Shown piece by piece: positions 33,116-41,765 of a stretch of 64,000 nucleotides of DNA. Source of the stretch: Haloarcula amylolytica JCM 13557 (GTDB lineage Archaea; Halobacteriota; Halobacteria; Halobacteriales; Haloarculaceae); NCBI RefSeq assembly GCF_000336615.1, contig NZ_AOLW01000006.1, positions 62,001 through 126,000 on the forward strand, read 5' to 3'. The notes beneath the pieces are model-generated. The model was not told the origin of the DNA. It did not search any database and saw only the letters and a program-made list of their open reading frames with translations. Both the position numbers and the translations under genes were made by a program. Numbering within the stretch: position 1 is the stretch's first letter; every line of letters begins with the position of its first letter.

Positions 33116-33532
33116 CTACCGACCGTTCGCCCGGCCAACGCTCTCTCGAACCGCGGAGACGAGATCGTAGCCCAGCAGATACACCGGGCGCAGGAAGTAG
33201 TTCGCCATCCCCGCGAGACCGAGCAGTCCGCCGATGGCCTGCACCTCGCCGGGTGTGGCCGACAGGCGGACGAGCAGCGGTAGGGCCGTGATGAGCGGCG
33301 CGAGCCACAGCGACTTGACGATGCCGTCCATGTCGACACCGGCGACGGGACCGAATCGGTCCTCGTCCGGTCGGGCGGCGAATAGAACAGCCGTCAGTAC
33401 CAGCAGGCCCACGACAATCGGCAGGGACGCGCCGACGCCGGCGACGCCGAAACCGATAGCCAGTGCGGCCGCGACGAGCAACAGGACGGTCACCTGCATC
33501 GTCCCGTGCCGGATGGCCGCTTCCGTATCCAT
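33116..33532 (-). CDS. membrane protein (138 aa)
   Basis: A 138-residue protein with about four hydrophobic segments: TVLLLVAAALAIGFGVAG, LPIVVGLLVLTAVLFAA, SLWLAPLITALPLLVRLS and AIGGLLGLAGMANYFLRPVYLLG, ending in a charged tail (RESVGRANGR). It is convergent with trm1. The chosen start is the ATG at 33530-33532. No family recognised. Confidence 0.7.
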   Translation of the reverse strand: MDTEAAIRHGTMQVTVLLLVAAALAIGFGVAGVGASLPIVVGLLVLTAVLFAARPDEDRFGPVAGVDMDGIVKSLWLAPLITALPLLVRLSATPGEVQAIGGLLGLAGMANYFLRPVYLLGYDLVSAVRESVGRANGR

Positions 33533-33636
33533 ATCCGGTCGTTGCAGCGGCGCTGTATAAACCCTGTGAGGGCGGCTAGCTGTTCGAGTCTGTGGCGGTA
33601 GAGTCGGCATTGTTTCACTGGCGACAGCCGCAAAGA

Positions 33637-33752
33637 GCCAGAAAGCCCCGAGACGCTGGGCTCCTGCGACTCGCTGCGCGCTTCGCTCATTTCATTCGCT
33701 CCAGTGCTTGCTTCCTCTCGAACGCCCAGCGTCTCGCCCCTTTCAGTCCCAC
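33637..33752 (+). repeat. hairpin element, full copy 1
   Basis: Layout: left box GCCAGAAAGCCC, stem CGAGACGCTGGGC (33649-33661), a 62-base loop region, stem GCCCAGCGTCTCG (33724-33736), then right box CCCCTTTCAGTCCCAC (33737-33752). The 13-base stems are perfectly complementary. GAAAG (33641-33645) can also pair with CTTTC (33740-33744), leaving a CCC/CCC inner bulge. The loop is about 80 percent identical over its first 50 bases to that of the element at 62783. It could be a structured RNA or a small mobile element. Confidence 0.7.
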
Positions 33753-33792
33753 CCGCGGCCGGTTTGTCAGTGCTGTCTCTGTGGGACTGAAA
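33741..33792. repeat. inverted pair of TTTCAGTCCCAC boxes
   Basis: TTTCAGTCCCAC at 33741-33752 and its exact reverse complement GTGGGACTGAAA at 33781-33792, with 28 bases between. The first belongs to the hairpin element; the second is an extra box facing the other way, perhaps the remains of a second element. Confidence 0.6.
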
Positions 33793-33903
33793 CGAGCAGG
33801 CCGGTATTTCTGGACTGGACCAGTCACGTCTCCTGAAACAACTACACCCGCTGGCCACATTCTAAACCCCTTTTTGCCTCGACCGCAAAGCAGTGGCGAA
33901 CAC

Positions 33904-35340
33904 GTGCCCTCCACGTACAACCCGGTCCGTGGCGTCCTGCTATTCATCGGCGGCCTGCTCGCGCGGTTCGGCCTCGTCGAGCGCGAGCGGGTCCGCCGAG
34001 CGACGGACCTGTCCTGGCCCCGGATCGTCACCGGGCTCGCCCGGATGTCGAAGTCGACGGTCGACGTGGCGATGGTCGGGCTGGCGCTCGGGCCGACCGC
34101 CATCGCCGGCGTCGGCTTCGCCGCGCCGTTCTGGGAGTTGGTGTTCGCGCTGGGCGGCGGCGTCGCCGGGGGGACAATCGGGATGGTGTCACAGCGCTAC
34201 GGGGCCAATGCCGACGAGGAACTGGCGGTCACCGTCACGACCAGCGCCGCCGTCGTGCTGGGGCTGACACTCCCGCTGACGGCGGCGTACTGGGTCGTCC
34301 CCGGGCTGCTCGTCGACCTCGTCGGAACGGGGTCCGAAGCCGTCGGGTACGGGGTCCAGTACCTGCGCGTCGTCGCCCTCGGAGTCCCCTTCGCCGCACT
34401 GAACCTCATCGCCAGTCGGACGCTCGTGGGAGCCGACGACGCCTGGACGCCGATGCTGTTGCGGGCCGGCGGCGCGGTCGTCAATATCGCGCTGAACGCC
34501 GTCTTCATCTTCGGGTTCGGCCTCGGCGTCGTCGGTGCGGCGCTGGGCACGGTCATTGCGAACGTGCTCGTCACGGCTGGGTTCACCGTCGGGCTGGCTC
34601 GCGGCGGCCTCCCGATAATCGGCGCGTTTCCGGTCCAGGTTCCGGTGTCGCGGCCGTTCCTCGACCGGGGACTGGGGCGGGACCTCGCGAAAACCGGGAC
34701 GCCGCTGGTTGGGGCCAACCTCGCGCGGACCGGGGCGCAGTTCCCCCGGCTGTTCATCGTCGGCCTGTTCGGGCCCGGCGTCGTGTCGGCCTACGTCGTG
34801 GCGCTCCGCGTCCGGGCGCTGCTCGATACGCCGAACTGGGGGCTGAGCCTCGCGTCGAGCAGCCTCGTCGGACAGGCCCTGGGCGACGATGACGAGGCCG
34901 AGGCGACCGTCTGGGCGCAGACGGTGCTCCGGCTGAGTATCGGCGTGTACATCGTCGTCGCAGCGACGCTACTCCCGTTCTCGCGGGGCATCGCCCGCCT
35001 GTTCGTCTCGGACCCCACAGTGCTCCCGCTGGTGACGGTGTTCGTCGCCGTCGCGTGTGCCAGCGTCGTGTTCCGGGGCATCGACGGCGGCTCGACCGGG
35101 CCGCTCCGGGCCAGCGGCGACACGCGCTGGCCGTTTTACTCCCAACTGGCGGGGATGTACCTGTTCGCCCTCCCGCTGGCGTATCTCGGCTACGTCACGC
35201 CGCTCGACGAACTCGCGCTGTACGCCTCGCTGGTGGTCGAGACGGCCGTTCCCGCGGCAGTGACCTACTATCGCTTCCGGTCGGGGACGTGGCGGGTCGT
35301 GAGCCGGTCCTACCGGCCCGACGCGGCGCTCGACGACTGA
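33904..35340 (+). CDS. MATE family efflux transporter
   Basis: A 478-residue, about 12-helix transporter of the multidrug and toxic compound extrusion family, expected to exchange Na+ or H+ for drugs. Typical pieces are SKSTVDVAMVGLALGPTAIAGVGFAAPFWEL in the first helices, NLIASRTLVGADDAWTPMLLRAGGAVVNIALNAVFIFGFGLGVVGAALGTVIAN, and FRGIDGGSTGPLRASGDTRWPFY near the end. The GTG at 33904 precedes PSTYNPVRGVLLF and has a box about 30-40 bases upstream. It is followed by the BrkB gene after 78 bases. Confidence 0.9.
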   Translation: MPSTYNPVRGVLLFIGGLLARFGLVERERVRRATDLSWPRIVTGLARMSKSTVDVAMVGLALGPTAIAGVGFAAPFWELVFALGGGVAGGTIGMVSQRYGANADEELAVTVTTSAAVVLGLTLPLTAAYWVVPGLLVDLVGTGSEAVGYGVQYLRVVALGVPFAALNLIASRTLVGADDAWTPMLLRAGGAVVNIALNAVFIFGFGLGVVGAALGTVIANVLVTAGFTVGLARGGLPIIGAFPVQVPVSRPFLDRGLGRDLAKTGTPLVGANLARTGAQFPRLFIVGLFGPGVVSAYVVALRVRALLDTPNWGLSLASSSLVGQALGDDDEAEATVWAQTVLRLSIGVYIVVAATLLPFSRGIARLFVSDPTVLPLVTVFVAVACASVVFRGIDGGSTGPLRASGDTRWPFYSQLAGMYLFALPLAYLGYVTPLDELALYASLVVETAVPAAVTYYRFRSGTWRVVSRSYRPDAALDD

Positions 35341-35418
35341 CGCGTGTCGACGGCCTGAACGACGGTCTGTCGTCAGCCAGTCGACAGTATATTTGGGGTT
35401 CCACCCCGACATGCTCGC

Positions 35419-36654
35419 GTGGATCGCACACGCGCTGTCTCCGTCGCCCGGGATGTCGTCCGCACTGTCCAAGAGGAGGAGGTCTCCTTTCTCGCGGCCG
35501 GCATCGCCTACTACATGTTCGTCTCGCTCCTGCCGCTGTTGTTGCTGACGCTGGTCGTCGGTACGCTGGCGGGCGGGGGGGCCTTTGCCGAGCGAATCGT
35601 GACGGCTGCGGGGGACGTGCTCTCGCCGACCGCATCGACGCTGCTCGAAGACGCGCTGACCAGCGGGGCCGGCCGCGGGGGCGCGACTGTGCTCGGCGTC
35701 GGCGTCACGCTCTGGAGCGCGCTCAAGGTGTTCCGCGGGCTGGATACGGCCTTCAGCCGCGTCTACGGAACCGATGGCCCCGATTCGATTGTCGGCGAAC
35801 TCGTCGACGGGCTGGCCGCGCTGGGCGGCATCGTCGTGGCGCTGGTCGGGCTCGGCGTCATCGGCGCTCTCGGAACGGTGCTGGGCGTCCAGGTCGCGCT
35901 GGGCGGACTCGCACTCATCCCTGTACTGACGGTGGCCTTCCTCCCGCTGTACTACCTGTTCCCCGACCAGGAGATGACGATACGGGAGGCCGTCCCCGGC
36001 GCGGTGTTCGCCGGTGCCGGGTGGACGCTGCTCGGGACGGGGTTCAACGTGTACGCGGCGCAGGCCGACTCCTACCAGGTGTACGGCGTCATCGGCGGGG
36101 TCCTCCTGCTCGTGACGTGGTTCTACTTCGCCGGACAGGTGCTACTCGTGGGCGCAGCGGTCAACGCGGCGCTCGCGGACCGGCAACTACAACAGGTATC
36201 GCGCCGACGGTCCGGCAAAGCGATGAGTGAGGACGCTGACGAGACCGACACACCCCCGCCAGCCGGAACCGGGCCGACCGGACGAGACACTGATGCGCTG
36301 ACAGACGAGGAGCTAAAGGAACTCCGAGAGGAGTTCGAGTCGTTCCGCGAGGACATCGAGGGCCGGACGCTCCACCGTGACGAGGTGCGGTCGGACCTCA
36401 AACAGTACGTCCGCCGCCGGATGCGCCGCGGCCACGCCCGACAGTGGGGCCCCTACATCGTCTTGCTGTACGGCACGATAATGACTCTCGGCGCGTTCTA
36501 CTACCTGAAAGGCGTCTGGGCCGTCCTGGCGATGCTGGTCATCTGGCTGTCGACGCTCGGCCTCTACGCCGTGATGATTACAGTCGGTGTGACGCTTACC
36601 GCCACCGGCATGCCCGGACGGCTCATCGACCGCGTGCGCGACTGGCGACAGTGA
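35419..36654 (+). CDS. YihY/BrkB family membrane protein with extra C-terminal domain
   Basis: A 411-residue protein. The first 265 residues are the YihY/BrkB (UPF0761) fold with about six helices: SFLAAGIAYYMFVSLLPLLLLT, SALKVFRGLDTAFSRVYG, YYLFPDQEMTIREAVPGAVFAGAGWTLLGTGFNVY and LLLVTWFYFAGQVLLVGAAVNAAL. A charged linker follows (DETDTPPPAGTGP, ELKELREEFESFREDIEGRTLHRDEV). Two more hydrophobic segments close the protein (YIVLLYGTIMTLGAFYYLKG, VLAMLVIWLSTLGLYAV). The family's role is unresolved despite early naming as ribonuclease BN. GTG start; the stop overlaps the PAP2 gene's GTG. Confidence 0.85.
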   Translation: MDRTRAVSVARDVVRTVQEEEVSFLAAGIAYYMFVSLLPLLLLTLVVGTLAGGGAFAERIVTAAGDVLSPTASTLLEDALTSGAGRGGATVLGVGVTLWSALKVFRGLDTAFSRVYGTDGPDSIVGELVDGLAALGGIVVALVGLGVIGALGTVLGVQVALGGLALIPVLTVAFLPLYYLFPDQEMTIREAVPGAVFAGAGWTLLGTGFNVYAAQADSYQVYGVIGGVLLLVTWFYFAGQVLLVGAAVNAALADRQLQQVSRRRSGKAMSEDADETDTPPPAGTGPTGRDTDALTDEELKELREEFESFREDIEGRTLHRDEVRSDLKQYVRRRMRRGHARQWGPYIVLLYGTIMTLGAFYYLKGVWAVLAMLVIWLSTLGLYAVMITVGVTLTATGMPGRLIDRVRDWRQ

Positions 36655-37544
36655 TACGGGCTGTCGGCGTCACCGAGGTGCTGTCAGCGCTGCCCGGCGC
36701 AGTCGTCGTGTTGTTCGCCCTCATCACCCAACTCGGGGATTTCTGGTTCACCTTTCTGGCCTGTGGCCTGCTGTACTGGCTCGGCCCGTGGACGCCGAAA
36801 CTCGGTCGCGGCCTCACTCGCGACCGGACGGCGATGCTGGTCGCCCTGCTCGCTGTCGCCGTCGCGCTCGTCGTCTCACTGAAAGGCGTGTTCGCGCTGC
36901 CGCGGCCGCCCGGAGCGGGTACGGCCACGCACGCCGAACTGCTTCCGGCGGCGCTGCGGGGCGTCTACGAGTCCATGGCGACCGGCGAAGGGTTCGGCTT
37001 CCCCAGCGGCCACGCCACCCTTTCGCTGCTCGTCTGGGGCGGCATCGCGTGGGCGCTCCGGGTCGGCACGCGTCGGCAGCGGGCCGCCGTCGCCGCGACG
37101 ATCATCGCCCTCATCGGGCTTTCCCGGCTGGTGCTCGGCGTCCACTACCTCGCCGATATCCTCGCGGGCTTTGCCATCGCCGGTGCGGCCCTCGCACTCG
37201 CCCTCGGTGCGCTCAGAACGCCCGAACGGGTGTTCGGCTTCGCCGCCGTCATCGCCACGGCTGGGTTACTCGTCACTGGTGTCTCACGTAATTCGGCCGG
37301 GGCGTTGGGTGTCGCCGTCGCGGGCGCTGTGGTCTGGTGGCTACTGGGTGATGCGATGCCGGAGCCGAGCCGGCACGGTGTCGGCATCACGGCGTTGCTG
37401 GGCGTTGTCTCGGTCGGAGCGTTTCTCGGCGTGACGTTCGGGCTAGACCCGTCGCCGGTCGCCGTCACGCTGCTTGCGGCGGTCGGGACCGGCGTCTTGC
37501 TGACGCTGCCGCTGGCCGGTGAGCGCCTCGCGAAAAAGGTGTGA
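36651..37544 (+). CDS. PAP2-superfamily phosphatase (membrane)
   Basis: A 297-residue integral membrane lipid or polyprenyl phosphate phosphatase. The three PAP2 motifs are complete: KGVFALPRPP, FPSGHA and SRLVLGVHYLADI. About eight helices; the last three beyond the catalytic core are an extension. Substrates could be undecaprenyl/dolichyl phosphates or phosphatidic acid. Its GTG overlaps the BrkB-family stop by four bases (GTGA), pointing to a joint membrane-lipid role. Confidence 0.9.
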   Translation: MIRAVGVTEVLSALPGAVVVLFALITQLGDFWFTFLACGLLYWLGPWTPKLGRGLTRDRTAMLVALLAVAVALVVSLKGVFALPRPPGAGTATHAELLPAALRGVYESMATGEGFGFPSGHATLSLLVWGGIAWALRVGTRRQRAAVAATIIALIGLSRLVLGVHYLADILAGFAIAGAALALALGALRTPERVFGFAAVIATAGLLVTGVSRNSAGALGVAVAGAVVWWLLGDAMPEPSRHGVGITALLGVVSVGAFLGVTFGLDPSPVAVTLLAAVGTGVLLTLPLAGERLAKKV

Positions 37545-37554
37545 GTGGCAGCCG

Positions 37555-38910
37555 TTAGAACTTCTCGAGGTAGCGGTCGAGTTCCCAGTCGGAGACGTCG
37601 ACCAGATACTCCTTGTGCTCCTGGGTCTTGGCCTCGACGAAGTTCTCGTAGACGTGCTCGCCGAGAGCGTCCTGAATCACTTCGTCGTCTTCAAGCGCTT
37701 CGACGGCTTCGCCGAGGTTCGACGGGAGCGTGGTGATGCCGTACTCCTCGCGTTTCTCCTCGTCGAAGTCGTAGATGTTCTCGCGGACAGGGTCGTCACA
37801 ATCGAGGTCCTGCTCGACGCCGTCGAGCCCGGCGTGGATGAGCGCGGCGAAGGCGAGGTACGGGTTACACGACGGGTCGGGGAAGCGAGCCTCGATACGG
37901 CTTGCAGCTGGCGTTCGGGCGGCCGGCTTGCGGATGAGCGCCGAGCGGTTACGGTCGGACCAGGCGACGTAGACAGGTGCCTCGTAGCCCGGGACCAGAC
38001 GCTTATAGGAGTTTACCGTCGGGTTCGAGACGGCCGTGATAGCCGGCGCGTGCTTGAGGATGCCGGCGGTGAAGCTCTTTGCCGTCTCGGAGAGGTTGAA
38101 CTCGTCGTCCTCGTCGTGGAACGCGTTCTCGCCGTCCTCGGTGAACAGCGAGAGGTGCGTGTGCATCCCGGAGCCGTTGATCTTCGGGATGGGCTTCGGC
38201 ATGAACGTCGCGTGCAGGTCGTGCTCGGCCGCGATGGCGCGAACGACGGAGCGGAAGGTGGCGACGTTGTCGGCCGTCGAGAGCGCGTCGTCGTAGGTGA
38301 AGTTGATCTCGTGCTGGCCCTGGGCGACCTCGTGGTGGGAGGCTTCGATGTCGAAGCCCATGTCTTCGAGGCCGTAGATGATGTCACGGCGCACGTCGGA
38401 GGCGAGGTCCTTTGGCGCGAGGTCGAAGTAGCCGCCGGCGTCGTTGGTCTTGGTCGTCGCACGGCCCTCTTCGTCTTCCTCGAACAGGAAGAACTCGGGC
38501 TCGGGGGCGGCGTTGACCGTATAGCCCATGTCGTTTGCGCGCTTGATCGCACGCTTCAGGACGCCGCGCGGGTCGCCGGAGAACGGCTCGCCGGTCGAGG
38601 TGTCGATGACGTCACAGATGAGGCGGGCACTGGAACCGCCTTCGACGTTTTCCCTCCACGGAAGCACCGAGAACGTCGAGGGGTCCGGGTCCAGACGCAT
38701 GTCGGACTCCTGAATCCGGACGAAGCCGTTGATCGAGGAGCCATCGAAGTAGATCCCCTCTGTGAACGCTTTCTCCGCCTGATCGGCTGTGATCGAGACG
38801 TTCTTGATGGTGCCGAGGATGTCGGTAAACTGGAGCCGGAGGAAGTCGACGTTCTTCTCTTCGATCTCGTCGAGTACCTCCTGTGCCGCCTCTGAAAGTT
38901 CGCTTGTCAT
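37555..38910 (-). CDS. glnA: glutamine synthetase, type I
   Basis: ATP-dependent synthesis of glutamine from glutamate and ammonia, the main nitrogen entry. It has 451 residues. Sequence landmarks: [69 protein letters not shown], and a C-terminal segment ending [14 protein letters not shown] set the start at the ATG of [13 protein letters not shown]; the frame opens 29 codons earlier without family resemblance. It is divergent from an Lrp-type gene, whose product may regulate it. Confidence 0.96.
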   Translation of the reverse strand: MTSELSEAAQEVLDEIEEKNVDFLRLQFTDILGTIKNVSITADQAEKAFTEGIYFDGSSINGFVRIQESDMRLDPDPSTFSVLPWRENVEGGSSARLICDVIDTSTGEPFSGDPRGVLKRAIKRANDMGYTVNAAPEPEFFLFEEDEEGRATTKTNDAGGYFDLAPKDLASDVRRDIIYGLEDMGFDIEASHHEVAQGQHEINFTYDDALSTADNVATFRSVVRAIAAEHDLHATFMPKPIPKINGSGMHTHLSLFTEDGENAFHDEDDEFNLSETAKSFTAGILKHAPAITAVSNPTVNSYKRLVPGYEAPVYVAWSDRNRSALIRKPAARTPAASRIEARFPDPSCNPYLAFAALIHAGLDGVEQDLDCDDPVRENIYDFDEEKREEYGITTLPSNLGEAVEALEDDEVIQDALGEHVYENFVEAKTQEHKEYLVDVSDWELDRYLEKF

Positions 38911-39036
38911 CTTTGGACACCCGATAGGAACGGTGCTACTACTAAAACCCTGCTGATTTGCGCAAAGGTTTCGACGCTTTCGCTTACATTTGGACATTCG
39001 TAAAATTCTAATCCCTGGGGGGCGTCCACCAATGTA
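38911..39036. promoter_or_regulatory. glnA-lrp divergent control region
   Basis: The 126 bases hold a minus-strand TATA-like box (GGGTTTTAGTAG, about 38937-38948) for glnA and a plus-strand one (AAAATTCTAAT) about 30 bases before the regulator ATG. TTTGGACA occurs twice (near 38912 and near 38990), and TTACATT (38984-38990) faces AATGTAA (39031-39037) over 40 bases. Such paired elements fit binding by the Lrp-type protein to both promoters. Confidence 0.5.
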
Positions 39037-39495
39037 ATGACGTACGAAAATCTCGACCGTGAGCTAGTGAATGCACTTCTGGGGGATGGCCGCGCCAGCC
39101 TCCGAAGCCTCGGAGAAGACCTCGACGTGTCGGTAACGACCGTCTCAAACCACCTCTCCGATCTCGAGGACGAGGGAATCATCAACGGGTACACCCCCAA
39201 AGTCGACTACGACAAGCTCGGCTACGACGTGACGGCCATCATCCAGCTCAAGGTCGAAGGGTCGTCGCTCCCGGCAGTCACCGAGGACCTCGAAGAGCAC
39301 AAGCAGATGATATCGGTGTACGAGGTCACTGGCGACTACGACGTCATCGCGGTCGGCAAGTTCACCGACACCGACGGCATGAACGCCCAGATCAAAGAAC
39401 TCCTCACCGACCCGGACATCAGGGAGTCGAACACCTCCGTCGTGCTCAACGCCGCAAGCGAACACGAGCAGTTCGACCTCGACCTGAAGGAGTAG
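39037..39495 (+). CDS. lrp: Lrp/AsnC family regulator
   Basis: A 152-residue regulator: N-terminal helix-turn-helix ([36 protein letters not shown]), then the RAM ligand domain ([47 protein letters not shown]). The effector is probably an amino acid, such as glutamine or glutamate, given the divergent glnA. ATG right at the TATA-like box spacing for a leaderless transcript. Confidence 0.93.
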   Translation: MTYENLDRELVNALLGDGRASLRSLGEDLDVSVTTVSNHLSDLEDEGIINGYTPKVDYDKLGYDVTAIIQLKVEGSSLPAVTEDLEEHKQMISVYEVTGDYDVIAVGKFTDTDGMNAQIKELLTDPDIRESNTSVVLNAASEHEQFDLDLKE

Positions 39496-39609
39496 CGACC
39501 GTCCTTCTACCATCGTTCCGAACGCTCTCAGAGCGACAGCTCCCGCGAGTCTGATCGCCGGGTGGCATGGCACGCGACCCCACCCTCAAATGGTACCGAC
39601 GCATTCTTG

Positions 39610-39623
39610 ACTGACCAGTCAGT
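39610..39623. promoter_or_regulatory. probable TetR operator
   Basis: ACTGAC-CA-GTCAGT is a perfect palindrome ending 12 bases before the ATG of the TetR gene. The size and symmetry fit a TetR dimer site over the transcription start, so the operon should be autorepressed and induced by a substrate of the downstream MATE pump. Confidence 0.65.
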
Positions 39624-39635
39624 TAGTTACGCGTA

Positions 39636-40232
39636 ATGAACGACGGCGACACGGCCGACGATATTATGGATGCGACCTACCGTGCGCTGTGTACGCACGG
39701 CTACGCGGATCTGACGATGCAGGACATCGCCGACGAGTCGGACAAGAGCAAAGCTGCCCTCCACTACCACTACGACAGCAAGCACGACCTCCTCTGTGCG
39801 TTCCTCGAATACCTCTATGACGGGTTCGTCGACCGGATCGAAGACCCCGACGGCGAGAACCCACACGAGCGCCTGCTGGCGCTCATCGATTCCGTGCTGG
39901 ACAAACCGGACGACGGGAGCGAGGAGTTCGGGACGGCGATTCTCGAAATCCGTGCCCACGCGCCCTACGAACCCGGCTTTCGCGAGCGACTCACCAAATT
40001 CGACGACTACCTCGTCGACGAACTCGAAGTGATCCTCGAAGACGGTATCACTGACGGGACGTTCAAATCGGACCTCGACGCCGAGGAGACCGCCCAGTTC
40101 ATCGTCACCGTCCTGACCGGGGCTGCGACCGAGCGCGTCACGACCGGTCGCCCGGTCGAGTGTACCCGACGGATGCTCGCCGAGTACGTCGAGACGCATC
40201 TCCTGGACGGACAGCAGGAGGTCACAGCGTGA
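39636..40232 (+). CDS. TetR family regulator of the downstream MATE pump
   Basis: A 198-residue TetR protein: HTH in DATYRALCTHGYADLTMQDIADESDKSKAALHYHYDSKHDLLCAFL, then a helical ligand domain. The stop overlaps the MATE GTG by four bases, and a palindrome lies immediately upstream, so it should repress its own operon until a toxic compound binds. Ligand unknown. Confidence 0.92.
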   Translation: MNDGDTADDIMDATYRALCTHGYADLTMQDIADESDKSKAALHYHYDSKHDLLCAFLEYLYDGFVDRIEDPDGENPHERLLALIDSVLDKPDDGSEEFGTAILEIRAHAPYEPGFRERLTKFDDYLVDELEVILEDGITDGTFKSDLDAEETAQFIVTVLTGAATERVTTGRPVECTRRMLAEYVETHLLDGQQEVTA

Positions 40233-41716
40233 GCGTCCGGCAGAAACTGGGCCGTCTGGGTGCGCGGCTCGGGAACCTGTTCAAGGGGCAAGAGGAACTG
40301 AACCTGACCAGCGGCGACATCGGCAAGCCGCTGCTGTTCCTTTCTTTCCCCATCGTCATCACGAACCTGCTACAGGTGGCGTACAACCTCGCGGATACGT
40401 TCTGGCTGGGCCAGTACTCCACGACGGCGCTTGCGGCCATCTCCTTTGCCTTCCCGATGATCTTCCTGCTCATCTCGCTCGGGATGGGGCTGTCGGTGGC
40501 CGGGAGCGTGCTGGTCGCCCAGCACACCGGGGCCGAGGAGCACCGCGAGGCCGAGTACGCCGCCTCCCAGACCGTGACGTTCGCGCTGCTGGCCTCCGTG
40601 TTGCTCGGCGCGACCGGCTACTTCTTCGTCGAGGACTTCCTGTCGCTTTTGGGCGCGTCCAGCGAGGTGCTGCCGGGCGCGACGGGCTACCTGCAGGTCG
40701 TCTCGCTCGGGCTGACGGCGATGTTCGGCTTCTTCGTGTTCATCTCGCTGATGCGCGGGGCCGGCGACACCATCACGCCGATGCTCGTGATGTTCGGGAC
40801 TGTCGTGCTGAACATCGTCATCGACCCGTTCCTCATCTTCGGCTGGTGGGTGTTCCCCGAGATGGGCGTCGTCGGCGCGGCCGTCGCGACCATCTTCTCG
40901 CGTGCCGTGGCGCTGGTCGTCGGCATCGGTATCCTGCTGTCGGGCAGGCGCGGCGTGCGGATTCACCTCAGTGATATGGCCCCCGACCTGGAGTACCTCC
41001 GGAAACTGCTCAGACTGGGCATCCCGGCCTCCATCGAAGGCACCGGGCGCGCCGTGTCGGTCAACGCCATGCTGTTCATCGTCGGGACGTTCTCCGTCAC
41101 CGTTGTCGCGGCCTTCGGCGTCGGCATCCGCGTGTTCTCGCTGGTGTTCATGCCGGCTATCGCGATGGATCGGGGTGTCGAGACGATGACCGGCCAGAAC
41201 CTCGGGGCCGAGCGGCCGGACCGCGCGGCGACGGCCAACCACTTCGCCGCAAAAGTCTCGTTTGCCATCCTCTCTGTGCTGGGTATCGTCACGATATTCG
41301 CCGCACCAGCCGTCGTCAGCGTGTTCAGCGACGACCCCGAGGTCGTCCGCATCGGGGCCGAGTTCCTCCAGTGGGTCGCCCCGACCTTCGGCTTCATCGG
41401 CGTCGTCCGGGCCTACTCCGGCGGGTTCCGCGGGGCCGGCAAGACGCTCACCGCAGCGGCGCTGGCGGTTACCATGCTGGGAATCATCCGCCTGCCGGTC
41501 GCCTGGGTCGCATCCCGCCCGGTCACGGTGCCGGCGTGGCTCGGCCCGCAGGTTGTCGACCTCTTCGCGTACTCGCTGGCCGAACAGGGCATCTGGCTGG
41601 CCTTCGCCGTCTCGAACGTCCTCGCGGCCGGCCTCGCCGCGGCCTGGTTCCTCCGCGGGACGTGGCGCGAGGCCGACCCCCGGGCCGGCAGCGAACCGGC
41701 CGTTGCAGACGACTGA
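40229..41716 (+). CDS. MATE family efflux transporter (TetR-controlled)
   Basis: A 495-residue MATE pump with about 12 helices. Family features: LFLSFPIVITNLLQVAYNLADTFWLGQY, GAGDTITPMLVMFGTVVLNIVIDPFLIFGWW, and SGGFRGAGKTLTAAALAVTMLGIIRLPVAW near the end. It has a GTG start overlapping the TetR stop. The sequence is clearly different from the MATE gene at 33904. Expected to expel organic cations in exchange for Na+ or H+. Confidence 0.92.
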   Translation: MSVRQKLGRLGARLGNLFKGQEELNLTSGDIGKPLLFLSFPIVITNLLQVAYNLADTFWLGQYSTTALAAISFAFPMIFLLISLGMGLSVAGSVLVAQHTGAEEHREAEYAASQTVTFALLASVLLGATGYFFVEDFLSLLGASSEVLPGATGYLQVVSLGLTAMFGFFVFISLMRGAGDTITPMLVMFGTVVLNIVIDPFLIFGWWVFPEMGVVGAAVATIFSRAVALVVGIGILLSGRRGVRIHLSDMAPDLEYLRKLLRLGIPASIEGTGRAVSVNAMLFIVGTFSVTVVAAFGVGIRVFSLVFMPAIAMDRGVETMTGQNLGAERPDRAATANHFAAKVSFAILSVLGIVTIFAAPAVVSVFSDDPEVVRIGAEFLQWVAPTFGFIGVVRAYSGGFRGAGKTLTAAALAVTMLGIIRLPVAWVASRPVTVPAWLGPQVVDLFAYSLAEQGIWLAFAVSNVLAAGLAAAWFLRGTWREADPRAGSEPAVADD

Positions 41717-41765
41717 TGGCACTGGTCACTGAGAGACAACCGCAAAAGCGTTCTAAAATCGCGTG

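Larger units (their letters stand above)
33533..33903. other. intergenic region before the first MATE gene
   Basis: About 371 bases between divergent genes. It holds a complete hairpin element (33637-33752), a second copy of its GTGGGACTGAAA box at 33781-33792, and AT-rich promoter DNA (TTCTAAACCCC, near 33862) about 30 bases before the MATE start. The MATE frame is open through this region, but its codons there do not look like protein. Confidence 0.6.

Noticed and set aside
31714-33792. GTGGGACTGAAA boxes resemble the 3' half of haloarchaeal CRISPR repeats.
   Set aside because: No array of regularly spaced repeats exists here, spacers are absent, and there are no cas genes in the window. 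The boxes end hairpin elements instead.
33592-33903. Upstream extension of the first MATE transporter frame by about 100 codons.
   Set aside because: The codons cross the hairpin element and are not protein-like; a GTG at 33904 with a promoter box fits better.
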